Notes: generated by a model from the letters alone, not told the origin. 64,000 nucleotides of DNA from Tenacibaculum soleae (GCF_001693415.1 NZ_MAKX01000002.1:186001-250000), one strand, 5' to 3'. Positions 28,814-37,945 are shown, numbered from the stretch's first letter. Translations and numbers: made by a program.

Positions 28814-29476
28814 ATGATTGTTGCTAAAAATATCCATAAATGCTATGGAGATGTTGAAATTTTAAAAGGAGTTAATCTTCATATAAAAAAAGGAGAAATT
28901 GTTGCTATTGTTGGGCCATCTGGAGCTGGAAAAACTACCTTACTTCAAATTTTAGGAACCTTAGATAAGGCTGAAAAAAAACAAAACTCCCAACTACTTA
29001 TTAATAACATTTCTACAAACAATTTAATTGATAAAGAAGTTTCTTCTTTTAGAAACAAACACATCGGTTTTATATTTCAATTTCATCAATTACTTCCTGA
29101 ATTTACAGCGTTAGAAAACGTATGTATCCCTGCTTTTATTGGTGGTAAATCAAAAAATGAAACTGAAAAAAAGGCAAAAGAACTACTTCATTTTCTTGGT
29201 TTATCTCACAGAGAAAACCATAAACCAAATGAGCTTTCGGGAGGTGAACAACAACGTGTTGCAGTAGCCAGAGCCTTAATAAACAAACCTGATGTTATTT
29301 TTGCTGATGAACCTTCAGGTAATTTAGATTCAACAGCGGCAGCAAACCTACATAAATTGTTTTTCGAATTGCGTGATAAATTTGGACATACTTTTGTGCT
29401 GGTTACTCATAACAAAGAATTGGCAAACATGGCAGATCGTACTTTAACAATGAAGGACGGAATTATAGTAGAATAA
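28814..29476 (+). CDS. lolD: LolD-like ABC transporter ATP-binding protein
   Basis: A 220-residue ATPase of the MacB/LolD clade: Walker [10 protein letters not shown] (about residues 36-44), Q-loop [16 protein letters not shown], signature [16 protein letters not shown], Walker [14 protein letters not shown] and H-loop LVTHNKEL. The [15 protein letters not shown] segment is typical of LolD, which powers lipoprotein release from the inner membrane. The ATG at 28814 gives the conserved [17 protein letters not shown]; a longer frame opens inside the terminator. No LolC/LolE permease gene is adjacent, so the permease must be elsewhere. Confidence 0.85.
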   Translation: MIVAKNIHKCYGDVEILKGVNLHIKKGEIVAIVGPSGAGKTTLLQILGTLDKAEKKQNSQLLINNISTNNLIDKEVSSFRNKHIGFIFQFHQLLPEFTALENVCIPAFIGGKSKNETEKKAKELLHFLGLSHRENHKPNELSGGEQQRVAVARALINKPDVIFADEPSGNLDSTAAANLHKLFFELRDKFGHTFVLVTHNKELANMADRTLTMKDGIIVE

Positions 29477-29656
29477 TAGTAACCTTTAACCAACAACAAG
29501 TTAACAAATTAATTAAAACACTTTAGGTTAAAATTCTGATTATAAATAACAGCTATCATTTTCAGTTTTTATGCTATTAATCCTTAAGTATAGTCAAAAA
29601 GATTACCACTATGTCTTTTTTGTTTTTATTAGTTTTGATTCCAAGATAAGTTAATT

Positions 29657-30418
29657 ATGAATAAAACTGAACTTAAAGAATTTCTTGACGAAAAGGTTCT
29701 AAAATATAATAATCCAGATTTTATTGAAAGTGATCCTATCCAAATTCCGCATCAATTCTCTTTAAAAGAAGATATTGAAATAGCAGGTTTTTTAGCCGCT
29801 ACCATAGCTTGGGGAAATCGGAAAATGATTATACGAAACTCCTTAAAAATGGTCGATTTACTTGGTAATTCACCTTATGATTTTGTAATGAATCATTCCG
29901 AAGATGATTTGGCTAATTTTGATGGATTTGTCCACCGTACTTTTAACGCAGATGATTTTAAATTTTTTATAAAATCACTTAAAAACATCTATCAAAATCA
30001 CAACGGATTAGAAGCCGTTTTATTAACAAAAGACACAGATAATTATAAATTAGCAATTCATAATTTCAAACAAATATTTTTTGAAATACAACATCAACAA
30101 AGAACCTTAAAACATGTTTCAGATCCTTTAAAAGGCTCAGCTTCAAAAAGAATTAACATGTTTCTTCGCTGGATGGTTAGAAACGATAATACTGGAGTAG
30201 ATTTAGGCATTTGGAAAACCCACAATCCTGCACATTTACACTGTCCGTTAGATGTACACTCAGGAAATGTTGCTCGTAAACTAGGTATTTTAAACCGAAA
30301 ACAAAACGACTGGAAAGCATTATCGGAGTTAGACATTACCTTACGTGAGTTTGATGTTAAAGACCCTGTTAAATACGACTTTGCCTTATTTGGCTTAGGA
30401 GTTTTTGAAAAATTTTAA
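29657..30418 (+). CDS. TIGR02757 (DUF2400) family protein
   Basis: A 253-residue protein of the TIGR02757/DUF2400 family. Characteristic stretches are IEIAGFLAATIAWGNRKMI, LGNSPYDFVM, FVHRTFNADDFKFF, KRINMFLRWMVR, DLGIWKT, PLDVHSGNVARKLGIL and KYDFALFGLGVFEKF. It has no transmembrane segment and is probably cytoplasmic; the His/Asp-rich LHCPLDVHSG may bind metal, but the family has no demonstrated function. The next gene begins two bases after its stop, so the two are probably co-transcribed. Confidence 0.9.
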   Translation: MNKTELKEFLDEKVLKYNNPDFIESDPIQIPHQFSLKEDIEIAGFLAATIAWGNRKMIIRNSLKMVDLLGNSPYDFVMNHSEDDLANFDGFVHRTFNADDFKFFIKSLKNIYQNHNGLEAVLLTKDTDNYKLAIHNFKQIFFEIQHQQRTLKHVSDPLKGSASKRINMFLRWMVRNDNTGVDLGIWKTHNPAHLHCPLDVHSGNVARKLGILNRKQNDWKALSELDITLREFDVKDPVKYDFALFGLGVFEKF

Positions 30419-30420
30419 CA

Positions 30421-30801
30421 ATGCAAACCTTTACACACTACTTTTTACATTTTGGTTTCCCTTTAATAATAGCCTATTTTTTTTACAACAAAAGTTGGAA
30501 AAAAGTATATCTAATCCTAGTAGCAACTATGCTGGTAGATTTAGATCATTTATTAGCAAATCCAATATTTCAAGTAGACAGGTGTAGCTTCGGTTTTCAC
30601 CTTCTACACACCTATTACGCTATGCTTGGTTACTTAATTTTACTCTTTTTTAAAAAGCCCTATAACATTATCGCCATCGGGCTTTTACTACACATGCTAA
30701 CCGATTTAATAGACTGTTTATTTATGTATAACCAATGTAAACCATGCTATTTAAACACCCCAGCAGAACCTATTTTAAAACTAATAACAAGCCTATTTTA
30801 A
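30421..30801 (+). CDS. DUF6122 family membrane protein
   Basis: A 126-residue integral membrane protein with three or four helices (YFLHFGFPLIIAYFF, VYLILVATMLV, YYAMLGYLILLFF, IIAIGLLLHMLTDLI). It contains LVDLDHLLANP and HMLTDLIDCLFMYNQC, whose Asp/His pattern resembles membrane metal-dependent hydrolase-like proteins (YdjM/DUF457-like), although no activity is known. It starts two bases after the TIGR02757 stop. Confidence 0.8.
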   Translation: MQTFTHYFLHFGFPLIIAYFFYNKSWKKVYLILVATMLVDLDHLLANPIFQVDRCSFGFHLLHTYYAMLGYLILLFFKKPYNIIAIGLLLHMLTDLIDCLFMYNQCKPCYLNTPAEPILKLITSLF

Positions 30802-30805
30802 AATA

Positions 30806-30900
30806 ATTTGAAGCTATTTCCCGCTTTTCGCACTCGCTTTTTTTTGAAGAAAAATCAAAAAAAGAGCTCAAACAAATGCTTCAATCAGGGCTAAAAATCT
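30806..30900 (-). repeat. Modular palindromic intergenic repeat, copy A
   Basis: Read on the minus strand this copy starts TTTAGCCCTGATTGAAGC, has a centre TTTGAGCTCTTTTTTT ... AAAAAAAAGCGAGTGCG, and ends AAAAGCGGGAAATAGCTTC. The outer arms match copy B at 49676-49755; the centre matches copy C at 50521-50632. It lies between two convergent genes. Confidence 0.75.
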
Positions 30901-30922
30901 ATGATACACGTTTAAAAAACTG

Positions 30923-31660
30923 CTATTCCTTTAAAATTAAATCACAATACCAAAAACTAGTATCATAATTTTTAACCTTTTCTTTAGTATTTGTATGACA
31001 ATTTTGAGAATCATCTTTCTTTAAAGTATATGATTTTAAAAGCTTCTCACCTATTTCAAATTCAATCGGATTTTTAAAAATAGGACCATCAAAACAAAAA
31101 GTATGAAATTCACCGTTTTCACCGCAAACATCAACATCGTCTGGTAATTCGTTTATAAAATCTTCATCAATAATTTTACCAACAAACTCCTCCCCTAATT
31201 TTTTAGCATTCACACAAACTGTAATTGTTTTAAAACCCAAAGCCAAAAACTCTCTTAACAACTCTTTGGTATCTCTTTTCCACAACGGATAAACACCTGT
31301 AATACCTACTTCAGTAAGTTTTGAGTCTCTATACTTTCTTAAATCTTCTAAAAAAATATCTCCAAAAACGCCATAATTAAACCCTTGTTGTTTTAATTCA
31401 TCCGTTTTTTTCTTCATTTTTTCATTATACAAATCCATTGTTACATCTGCCGGAAACTCAATTTTTTCTAACGGAATGCCAATGCTTTCAGCTTGAGCTT
31501 CTAATAAATTTTTATGAAGACCATGCATAGAAACACGTTGATAATCTTTATTTACATTGGTTATCAATTTTTCTATTTGATATTCTTTTTGCGTAAATAT
31601 TTTATACAACGCAAAAGCCGAATCTTTTCCTGAACTCCAATTAAAATATGCTTTTTTCAT
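30923..31660 (-). CDS. Diphthine-ammonia-ligase-like ATP pyrophosphatase
   Basis: A 245-residue N-type ATP-pyrophosphatase. The PP-loop NWSSGKDSAFALYK lies at residues 7-20, followed by QRVSMHGLHKNLLEAQAESIG, the Dph6 core motif FNYGVFGDIFLEDLRKYRD and a C-terminal CGENGEFHTFCFDGP, which is diagnostic of the Dph6/MJ0570 family. Bacteria lack diphthamide, so the substrate is not known in this group. It stands alone on the minus strand, convergent with the DUF6122 gene. Confidence 0.85.
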   Translation of the reverse strand: MKKAYFNWSSGKDSAFALYKIFTQKEYQIEKLITNVNKDYQRVSMHGLHKNLLEAQAESIGIPLEKIEFPADVTMDLYNEKMKKKTDELKQQGFNYGVFGDIFLEDLRKYRDSKLTEVGITGVYPLWKRDTKELLREFLALGFKTITVCVNAKKLGEEFVGKIIDEDFINELPDDVDVCGENGEFHTFCFDGPIFKNPIEFEIGEKLLKSYTLKKDDSQNCHTNTKEKVKNYDTSFWYCDLILKE

Positions 31661-31713
31661 AACCGTAAAGATGTAAAAAAAAACTTTTTAAAACTAAATT
31701 CACATTTTCTTTT

Positions 31714-32625
31714 TTACATAAAAAATCGCCATTTAGAAGCCATAAATAAATCACGCGACTCCTGTAAGTAAGCATCCATTATTCTAGGCTCACGTTTTAA
31801 AATTGCTGTAACGGTAGTATTTGTTGGCTCAGCATATTTTATAGCTAAAACATCTATTTCAACTAAATGTCGTGCCAACCAAGTTGGCAATTTAGCTTGC
31901 TTTGTTAACTTCTTCATATATTCATCTCTAGATATGTTTTCATAAACAACCTTTGCATTAGTAACATGTGATATTCTTTTTGCCATACTTTTATGAGATA
32001 TTGCCTCTGGTCCTGAAATAGGAATAGCTTCGCCTTTTAAACTTGTTGGTTTTAATAGATAATGTACCGCTATATCTGCTACATCTCTAGCATCTACATA
32101 ATTTCTTTTAGCATTTTCCATAACTCCAAAAATTTTACCAAAATGTTTAATTGTAAAAGTGTTTCGTTGCCAATTTTGCATAAATGAATGTGGTTGTAAA
32201 AGGCAATAATCAATACCACTATTTGCTAACTTTTTCTCTATCTTTCTATGCCAATCACCTACCTCAACGTACACATTATTTGGTAAAACGGGTGCTGATA
32301 ATTTTACAATTCTTTTAATTTTTAACTCCTGTGCTACTTCAATTATATTTGTTTCATAACTTACTTGATTAGGAGAAGTTGCTGTTAGTAAAAAAATAGC
32401 ATCAGAATTAATACAAGCTCTTTTAATTTCCTGTTTTGACTCTAAGTTTACCGCAATGTATGTAACCGTGTTATGCTCTCCACTTAAAACAATCGGAACC
32501 TCTCTTGTTGTATTTCTTAATATTCCTCTTACAAAACAGTTTTGCTTATTCAGTTGTTTTAAAACTTCAGTTCCTACAGTACCTGTTGCACCAAAAACAA
32601 CAATAGTTGGTGTTTTTAAATTCAT
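31714..32625 (-). CDS. NmrA-like NAD(P)-binding protein
   Basis: A 303-residue atypical short-chain dehydrogenase of the NmrA/HSCARG type. The N-terminal Rossmann motif is IVVFGATGTVGTEVLKQL (glycines near residues 13-19), followed by IFLLTATSPNQV, IKRIVKLSAP, YCLLQPHSFMQNW and YVDARDVADIAV. The usual YxxxK catalytic pair is not obvious, as in NmrA-type redox sensors and NADPH-binding regulators. It ends a minus-strand cluster with a small membrane protein (gap 6 bases) and a DUF6268 barrel gene, behind a Crp/Fnr regulator. Confidence 0.82.
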   Translation of the reverse strand: MNLKTPTIVVFGATGTVGTEVLKQLNKQNCFVRGILRNTTREVPIVLSGEHNTVTYIAVNLESKQEIKRACINSDAIFLLTATSPNQVSYETNIIEVAQELKIKRIVKLSAPVLPNNVYVEVGDWHRKIEKKLANSGIDYCLLQPHSFMQNWQRNTFTIKHFGKIFGVMENAKRNYVDARDVADIAVHYLLKPTSLKGEAIPISGPEAISHKSMAKRISHVTNAKVVYENISRDEYMKKLTKQAKLPTWLARHLVEIDVLAIKYAEPTNTTVTAILKREPRIMDAYLQESRDLFMASKWRFFM

Positions 32626-32631
32626 TGTATT

Positions 32632-33021
32632 TTAATTTTTAAAAGAAAATTTCCAAGTGGTTATTATTGCTCCTAATATTGATGAAGGAATAATATCTAA
32701 CATATAAGCCTCTAAGTTGGTTAGTTTAATTATTACTAAAGAAAAAACGACCATTAATACTGTCATTACCATTATTCGTACATATTTATTTTTAGGAAAT
32801 TTTTGCACAAACTTCATTTGTTGTAAAAGTAGGTGTACAATTATTGTTGCCACTAATGATGGTATTGCAATACTTGTGTAACTCGCTTTCATTAAAATCG
32901 GATTATTTAAAATCCATCCTGAAAACCAAGACATTACTAAAGGAAAAAAATAAGCAGGAATTGCAGCTAATAAAAATGCCTTTGTTGTAAAATTACTAAC
33001 TGTTAAATGTTGATTTTTCAT
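32632..33021 (-). CDS. Small four-helix membrane protein of unknown function
   Basis: A 129-residue protein with four hydrophobic helices (AFLLAAIPAYFFPLVMSWF, ASYTSIAIPSLVATIIVHLLL, IMVMTVLMVVFSLVIIKL and MLDIIPSSILGAIITTW) and short basic loops. I do not recognise the family with certainty. It sits 6 bases upstream of the NmrA-like gene and 10 bases downstream of the DUF6268 gene, all on the minus strand, so the three are probably one operon. The start MKNQHLTVSNFTTKAF places a short cytoplasmic lead ahead of helix one. Confidence 0.75.
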   Translation of the reverse strand: MKNQHLTVSNFTTKAFLLAAIPAYFFPLVMSWFSGWILNNPILMKASYTSIAIPSLVATIIVHLLLQQMKFVQKFPKNKYVRIMVMTVLMVVFSLVIIKLTNLEAYMLDIIPSSILGAIITTWKFSFKN

Positions 33022-33031
33022 ATCTTAATAA

Positions 33032-33946
33032 TTAGCGAAATGGGTTAATTTTTATTCCAACTGACAGGTAAGTTCTTAGCGAAGTATTGTACTTATAAAT
33101 TTCATTCTCATCAACATCTTCAAAACCATATTTTTCGTAAACAGAATGTGATCCTCTAACCATAAGACCAATATTTTTTGTTAACCAGTAATTATACTCT
33201 AGCCCTACAGAAACTGTTGTAAAAACAGATCTATCAACTATTTTTAATCTAGGTTGGTTTTCTAATAAAGGTTTATTTACACTCACAGTAAAATCATTTA
33301 AATCTCCCAAAACTTTAAGAGCATGTTTTTTATTAAAATTATATTTCACATAAGTATTGGGTAAACCAATGGCAAAAGTGATTTTATTATTAATGTTACC
33401 CATAAAGTTTACTACTGGATTTATTGTTGTTTTACCAGACAATGTTAAGTAGCCAACACCAAAAGTTAATACATAATAATTATTACTTCTTTTGCTACTA
33501 AACCTTTTTTCAGCAAATAAAATTCCATTAATATTTAAATCATCCGTTGTCATCTTCTCATTAAAATTTGCAACGACATGCGGCATAAATAAAGCGTTTA
33601 CCGACCAATTTCTTGAAATTCGATACTGAGCTAATAAACTATAATTTACATTGTAATATTTTTCTTTGTCTCTAAGAAATGGTAATTTATTATCCTTATA
33701 AATTATTGAATGATAGTCCATCCCAATAGTGTTATATAAGGCTAGTTTATTAAACGTTATTGGAGTTATGCCTAACTTGGTACTTATTCTTTGATAATCA
33801 TACGATGAGTTGTCCTGTATTTCGGGGGTATAATGTAAATAGAATAGATCTCTATCTTCATTTAAAACAAAAACATCTCCCGTTACTTGTCCATATATTT
33901 TACAGATAAGAAACAATGCTACAATTACTATTTTTTTACGAATCAT
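33032..33946 (-). CDS. DUF6268 outer-membrane beta-barrel protein
   Basis: A 304-residue secreted protein with a signal peptide (MIRKKIVIVALFLICKIYGQ) and about ten to twelve amphipathic strands, including YQRISTKLGITPITF, NVNYSLLAQYRISRNWSV, YYVLTFGVGYLTLSG, ITFAIGLPNTYVKYNF, FTTVSVGLEYNYWLTKNIGL and RTYLSVGIKINPF at the end. This matches DUF6268, a Bacteroidetes outer-membrane family of unknown role. The ATG at 33946 gives a proper signal peptide; an earlier in-frame start would put a second hydrophobic stretch in front. An FNR-like palindrome lies 55-72 bases upstream of the start. Confidence 0.8.
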   Translation of the reverse strand: MIRKKIVIVALFLICKIYGQVTGDVFVLNEDRDLFYLHYTPEIQDNSSYDYQRISTKLGITPITFNKLALYNTIGMDYHSIIYKDNKLPFLRDKEKYYNVNYSLLAQYRISRNWSVNALFMPHVVANFNEKMTTDDLNINGILFAEKRFSSKRSNNYYVLTFGVGYLTLSGKTTINPVVNFMGNINNKITFAIGLPNTYVKYNFNKKHALKVLGDLNDFTVSVNKPLLENQPRLKIVDRSVFTTVSVGLEYNYWLTKNIGLMVRGSHSVYEKYGFEDVDENEIYKYNTSLRTYLSVGIKINPFR

Positions 33947-34000
33947 TTTATTTGTATTAATTAAATTTAATACAAATATTACCCGAAATAGCTTTTGTAA

Positions 34001-34018
34001 AATTACCAAATGGTAATT
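34001..34018 (-). promoter_or_regulatory. FNR/CRP-type operator upstream of the DUF6268 cluster
   Basis: AATTACCAAATGGTAATT is a perfect palindrome with 7-base arms and a 4-base spacer, the geometry of CRP/FNR sites (TTACC-N4-GGTAA). Its centre lies about 41 bases from the start site predicted by a TATTTG element (33973-33978, minus strand), the position of a class II activator. The gene for a Crp/Fnr protein ends 24 bases away. Confidence 0.55.
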
Positions 34019-34041
34019 AACATATTTTTAATTTATTTTTT

Positions 34042-34629
34042 TTAGGAAGTTTGTAGTCGTTTTGCTGTACTAATCTCTTTTCTAATTCTGCTAAGAGATT
34101 GTGGGGTGATTCCTAAAAATAAAGACAAATCTTTTAGTGGAACTCTAAATACTAAATCTGAACGTTTTAATAAATCTAAATATCGTTCTTTTGCTGTTAA
34201 AGTTTGAAAGTTATGTATGCCGTATAATACACTAGCAAATGCATCTTCCCATACTAATCTTCCAAATTTTTGCCAGAGAGGAAAGCGGTTGTATAAAATT
34301 TCCATATCGTGATGAGATATACTAAACAACTCAGTATTTTCAATAGCTCTTATATAAGATTTAGAGCGCTTTTTATTTTTAATTTTGGTTATATCTCCTA
34401 TAAATTCATTTTCAAAAGCTAAATACCTTGTATACTGAACCTCATCTTTAATTTCATAAATAATAAGTCCTCCTGAGGCTATAAAGTAGTAATCAGTTAC
34501 CACTTGCTCCTTTTTCATTATAAATTTATCTTTTAATAACGTTTTACTTTTAAAAAAAGATAAGACTATATCCAACTCTTCTTTTTCAAGAGTTACATAG
34601 CTATTTATATATTTAATTAACCTTTTCAA
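34042..34629 (-). CDS. Crp/Fnr family transcriptional regulator
   Basis: A 195-residue regulator with a cNMP-binding-like domain (about residues 20-125; MKKEQVVTDYYFIASGGLIIYE, YLAFENEFIGDI) and a C-terminal helix-turn-helix (VPLKDLSLFLGITPQSLSRIRKEI, about 165-188). No Fe-S cysteine set is present, so the signal is unknown. It is the first gene of a minus-strand group with the DUF6268, membrane and NmrA-like genes. A palindrome of the right type lies between it and them, so it probably regulates them; this is inference. Confidence 0.87.
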   Translation of the reverse strand: MKRLIKYINSYVTLEKEELDIVLSFFKSKTLLKDKFIMKKEQVVTDYYFIASGGLIIYEIKDEVQYTRYLAFENEFIGDITKIKNKKRSKSYIRAIENTELFSISHHDMEILYNRFPLWQKFGRLVWEDAFASVLYGIHNFQTLTAKERYLDLLKRSDLVFRVPLKDLSLFLGITPQSLSRIRKEISTAKRLQTS

Positions 34630-34698
34630 GATAATCGATTTAGGTTCTTCTTGTTTTTTACTAAAGATAAATGTAAAAAAAATAATAGTTTGATAAAC

Positions 34699-34725
34699 AA
34701 AAAACCTGCTAAAAGCAGGTTTTTT
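34699..34725. terminator. Bidirectional terminator after the four-repeat protein gene
   Basis: The stem AAAACCTGCT / AGCAGGTTTT with a short A-loop has T-runs on both strands. It ends the minus-strand gene whose stop is at 34756 and insulates the Crp/Fnr promoter. Confidence 0.85.
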
Positions 34726-34755
34726 ACTCGATTTATTTGAATAGTAATATAATAG

Positions 34756-36441
34756 TTATTTTTTTATTGTTAAATACTTTAATAATGAGGCGGTTTCTCT
34801 AGCATTTTCAATAGTATTACAATAAATAGTTACTTTATTGGTATACTTTTTAATTTCGCCATCTACATAAGTTTTAATTATTTTTTCTTGATAATTAGTA
34901 AAAAACTCAACCATTACCTTTTTACTAGATATTTTAATTTTTACCGATTTAGAGTTTATATCTGATAAATTAAATTCTTGAACATTATTTTTCGATTTTT
35001 TATCTGATACCTCAATATTTGTAAACCTTAAAGCATTATCGCCGTCTTTTTCAATAGGTTCTAATTTTTGTTCGTACGTTAATTTAGCTAATTGTACACT
35101 TTTAATATTACTTGTAAGCTTAGTTAAAGCCTCGTTTTTTGATGTTAAACTTGGTTGACTTTTGTAAGCTTTACTACATAAACTTACTATTTTTTTTAAA
35201 ATATATTGAGTATAAAGAGCATCTTCGATACTACTACAACTTATTACAAAACTATTTGTATAATTTTGCAGTACATCGTTTTTAATTAATTTTATAAATT
35301 TTTGCTTTGCTGTTGTTTTAACGATAACATAAACTGAAATTCCTTTTATTGCTACTTCAATATCTTCTTTATTTACATCAATTAAATTAAAATCATATAA
35401 ATAATCATCTTTCTTTTTACTTGTCTCTTCAATTTTTGTGTAAGTTGTAACACAATTTGGTATAAAAGATTGTTGTGATGTTAGTTTTAACGTTGTTATT
35501 ACATTTACTTTTTTATTAATTAAATTAACCCCTTCTTTAACAGTGTTTATTTTAGGTAAACTTTCTTTAAAGCCTTTTGATGCTAAAGGTATAATGTCTT
35601 GTAAAACTTTTTGCAAATCTCTAGCATTCTCTACGCTGCTACATTGAATTTCAATTTTATTAATATAACTTTTCTGAGCTCCGTCTTCAATAACTTTAAT
35701 TGTTTTTAACCTTCTTTTTGTTTCCAACTTTAAAACAAAATCACTTCCGTTACTTTTAAAGAAAATTGAATTAGGGTTTATATTTGACAAGTTAAACTGA
35801 TAATGAATTGTTTTACTTGATTTACTTTTTGATAACGTACTTACAATTGTTACATTACCAACTTCTGTTTGACTTAATGACAATGATTGCGCATAGGTTT
35901 TTTCAATCAAATCTACATTAACGATATTTTTAGTTAGCCATGCTAAGCGATCGTCATAATTATTTAAACTCAACCTGTTTTTTACTATTTCATGACTAAC
36001 AGGTACATTTTTTTTTAACAACTCTGTAAGTTCTCTTGCATTGTCAATATTAGATGCGTAAATATTTATTCTATTTAAATAAGAAATTTTTTGATTATCT
36101 ATTACTTCTTTAATTATCTTTTGATTTTTATTAGCAATCAATTGAACCTGAATAACATCTTTTGATGTTACTGGTTTTATTGTATTTATATCTATATCAG
36201 CTAAATTAAATTCGTACGCTTTTTCTTTTACTTTTCCTTTAGTGTCGGTTGCTATTAAATTAAATTTAATAACACCAGGAGTTTCAGAAATTACCTCTTG
36301 TGTAAAAGTTTGTTTTGAATTTTGTACCGTTTGTATCTTTGAAGATAAATTATTTAATGTTGTGTTAAACGCTGCTTCTTGTGAAAAAACTGTTGTTGTA
36401 ATTAATAATAAACTACATATTTTTAAAAAAAAATTATTCAT
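34756..36441 (-). CDS. Secreted protein made of four tandem ~137-residue repeats
   Basis: A 561-residue protein with a signal peptide (FFLKICSLLLITTTVFSQ). The mature part is four diverged copies of one domain. Two anchors repeat in register: an F-N-L-x-D-I element (EFNLADID at 77, QFNLSNIN at 215, DFNLIDVN at 350, EFNLSDIN at 489; spacing 138, 135, 139) and, about 50 residues later, an I-x-C-S-x-I-E-N-A-R element (YASNIDNAREL, QCSSVENARDL, SCSSIEDALYT, YCNTIENARET) before a helix ending in LLK. Pattern and spacing suggest a small alpha/beta fold, perhaps PH-like, but I do not recognise the family. No sorting domain or lipobox is seen, so it is probably periplasmic. It is monocistronic. Confidence 0.75.
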   Translation of the reverse strand: MNNFFLKICSLLLITTTVFSQEAAFNTTLNNLSSKIQTVQNSKQTFTQEVISETPGVIKFNLIATDTKGKVKEKAYEFNLADIDINTIKPVTSKDVIQVQLIANKNQKIIKEVIDNQKISYLNRINIYASNIDNARELTELLKKNVPVSHEIVKNRLSLNNYDDRLAWLTKNIVNVDLIEKTYAQSLSLSQTEVGNVTIVSTLSKSKSSKTIHYQFNLSNINPNSIFFKSNGSDFVLKLETKRRLKTIKVIEDGAQKSYINKIEIQCSSVENARDLQKVLQDIIPLASKGFKESLPKINTVKEGVNLINKKVNVITTLKLTSQQSFIPNCVTTYTKIEETSKKKDDYLYDFNLIDVNKEDIEVAIKGISVYVIVKTTAKQKFIKLIKNDVLQNYTNSFVISCSSIEDALYTQYILKKIVSLCSKAYKSQPSLTSKNEALTKLTSNIKSVQLAKLTYEQKLEPIEKDGDNALRFTNIEVSDKKSKNNVQEFNLSDINSKSVKIKISSKKVMVEFFTNYQEKIIKTYVDGEIKKYTNKVTIYCNTIENARETASLLKYLTIKK

Positions 36442-36525
36442 GTTTATTTTTTATATTTTTTATTTTCTCAAATATACGTTTTCCTTTTACCTCTAAAAAT
36501 ACTAAAAATTAGGTATTTATTTGCA

Positions 36526-36553
36526 ATAAAAAAATCCTGTTAAAAACAGGATT
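36526..36553 (-). terminator. Rho-independent terminator after rimO
   Basis: On the minus strand, AATCCTGTT / AACAGGATT with a short loop is followed by seven T's, beginning seven bases after the rimO stop. Confidence 0.9.
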
Positions 36554-36559
36554 CTAAAT

Positions 36560-37915
36560 TTATTTATTTCTTTTTTGATGTAAACTAAGTGGCTTTTCAG
36601 TTTTTGTTAACGGTTCTCCATACAAATCAAAATCGCCTGCTTCATTAATTTTTATATCAATAAATTCGCCTAGCTTTATATAGTGTTTAGTTGCGTCTAC
36701 AATTACATCGTTATCAACATCTGGTGAATCAAACTCTGTTCGACCATAAAAATATTCTCCATCTTTTCTATCAAATAAACAACGGAACGTTTTTCCTACT
36801 TTTTGTTGATTTAGTTCCCATGAAATTTGAGATTGCACCTCCATAATTTCATTTACTCTACGAAACTTTACATCGGCAGGCACATCATCTTCTAAAGTAA
36901 AAGCACCTGTATTTTCTTCATGTGAATATTCAAAAGCCCCTAAGCGTTCAAAACGCATTTCTTCAACCCATGCTTTTAATTCTTCAAATTGTTCTTCTGT
37001 TTCACCAGGATACCCAACAATTAAAGTGGTACGAATCGCCATATTAGGTACATACTCGCGAAACTTATGAATTAAGCTTGTTGTTTTTTCGTGAGTGGTA
37101 CCACGCTTCATCGATTTTAAAATCTCGGTATTGATATGTTGTAGTGGAATATCTAAGTAATTACAAACCTTAGGCTCATCTCTCATTACATCTAACACAT
37201 CCATCGGAAAACCAGAAGGAAATGCATAATGCAAACGAATCCACTCAATACCGTCAACCTTTACTAATTCTTTTAATAAATCAGCTAAGGCACGTTTTTT
37301 ATAAATATCTAATCCGTAATAGGTTAAATCTTGTGCAATTAACATCAATTCTTTAATTCCTTTTTCAGCTAATTTTGTAGCTTCAATAACAATTTCTTCA
37401 ATTGGTGTTGATTTATGTTTTCCTCTCATTAAAGGAATTGCACAGAAAGAACATGGGCGATCACAGCCTTCAGCAATTTTTAAATACGCATAATGTTTTG
37501 GTGTTGTTGTTAAACGCTCACCAATTAACTCATGCTTATAATCTGCTTCTAAAACTTTTAACAATTCAGGTAAATCATGCGTACCAAAATATTGATCTAC
37601 ATTTTTAATCTCAGCTTCTAAATCTGGTTTATAACGTTCACTCAAACATCCTGATACAAATACTTTATCAATTTCTCCAGCTTCTTTACGCTGTGCATAA
37701 TGCAAAATAGTATCAATACTTTCTTCTTTAGCTTTACCTATAAAACCACAGGTATTAATCACAACAATATTACCTTCATCATTTTTATCTTCATGAACAA
37801 CATCTTTTCCGTTAGCTTTAAGCTGGCCCATTAAAACTTCACTATCGTAAATATTTTTAGAACACCCTAAGGTAACTACATTTATTTTGTTCTGCTTTGG
37901 TGATTTTGTGCGCAT
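36560..37915 (-). CDS. rimO: Ribosomal protein S12 methylthiotransferase
   Basis: A 451-residue radical-SAM methylthiotransferase that adds a methylthio group to an aspartate of ribosomal protein S12. The N-terminal UPF0004 domain carries Cys18, Cys56 and Cys90 for the auxiliary cluster (TLGCSKN, INTCGFIG, VSGCLSERY). The radical-SAM cluster is Cys151-x3-Cys155-x2-Cys158 in EGCDRPCSFCAIPLMRG. A TRAM domain forms the C-terminus (VGKTFRCLFDRKDG to the end). IPLQHIN and TTLIVGYPGETEE distinguish it as RimO rather than MiaB. In many Flavobacteriia it lies next to ftsY; here a plus-strand module separates them. Confidence 0.95.
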   Translation of the reverse strand: MRTKSPKQNKINVVTLGCSKNIYDSEVLMGQLKANGKDVVHEDKNDEGNIVVINTCGFIGKAKEESIDTILHYAQRKEAGEIDKVFVSGCLSERYKPDLEAEIKNVDQYFGTHDLPELLKVLEADYKHELIGERLTTTPKHYAYLKIAEGCDRPCSFCAIPLMRGKHKSTPIEEIVIEATKLAEKGIKELMLIAQDLTYYGLDIYKKRALADLLKELVKVDGIEWIRLHYAFPSGFPMDVLDVMRDEPKVCNYLDIPLQHINTEILKSMKRGTTHEKTTSLIHKFREYVPNMAIRTTLIVGYPGETEEQFEELKAWVEEMRFERLGAFEYSHEENTGAFTLEDDVPADVKFRRVNEIMEVQSQISWELNQQKVGKTFRCLFDRKDGEYFYGRTEFDSPDVDNDVIVDATKHYIKLGEFIDIKINEAGDFDLYGEPLTKTEKPLSLHQKRNK

Positions 37916-37937
37916 TGTGCTATAAAAATTTAGTTTG

Positions 37938-37945
37938 CAAATATA
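37938..37945 (-). promoter_or_regulatory. Candidate -7 box of rimO
   Basis: TATATTTG on the minus strand, 22 bases before the rimO ATG. No clear -33 box was found. Confidence 0.5.
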
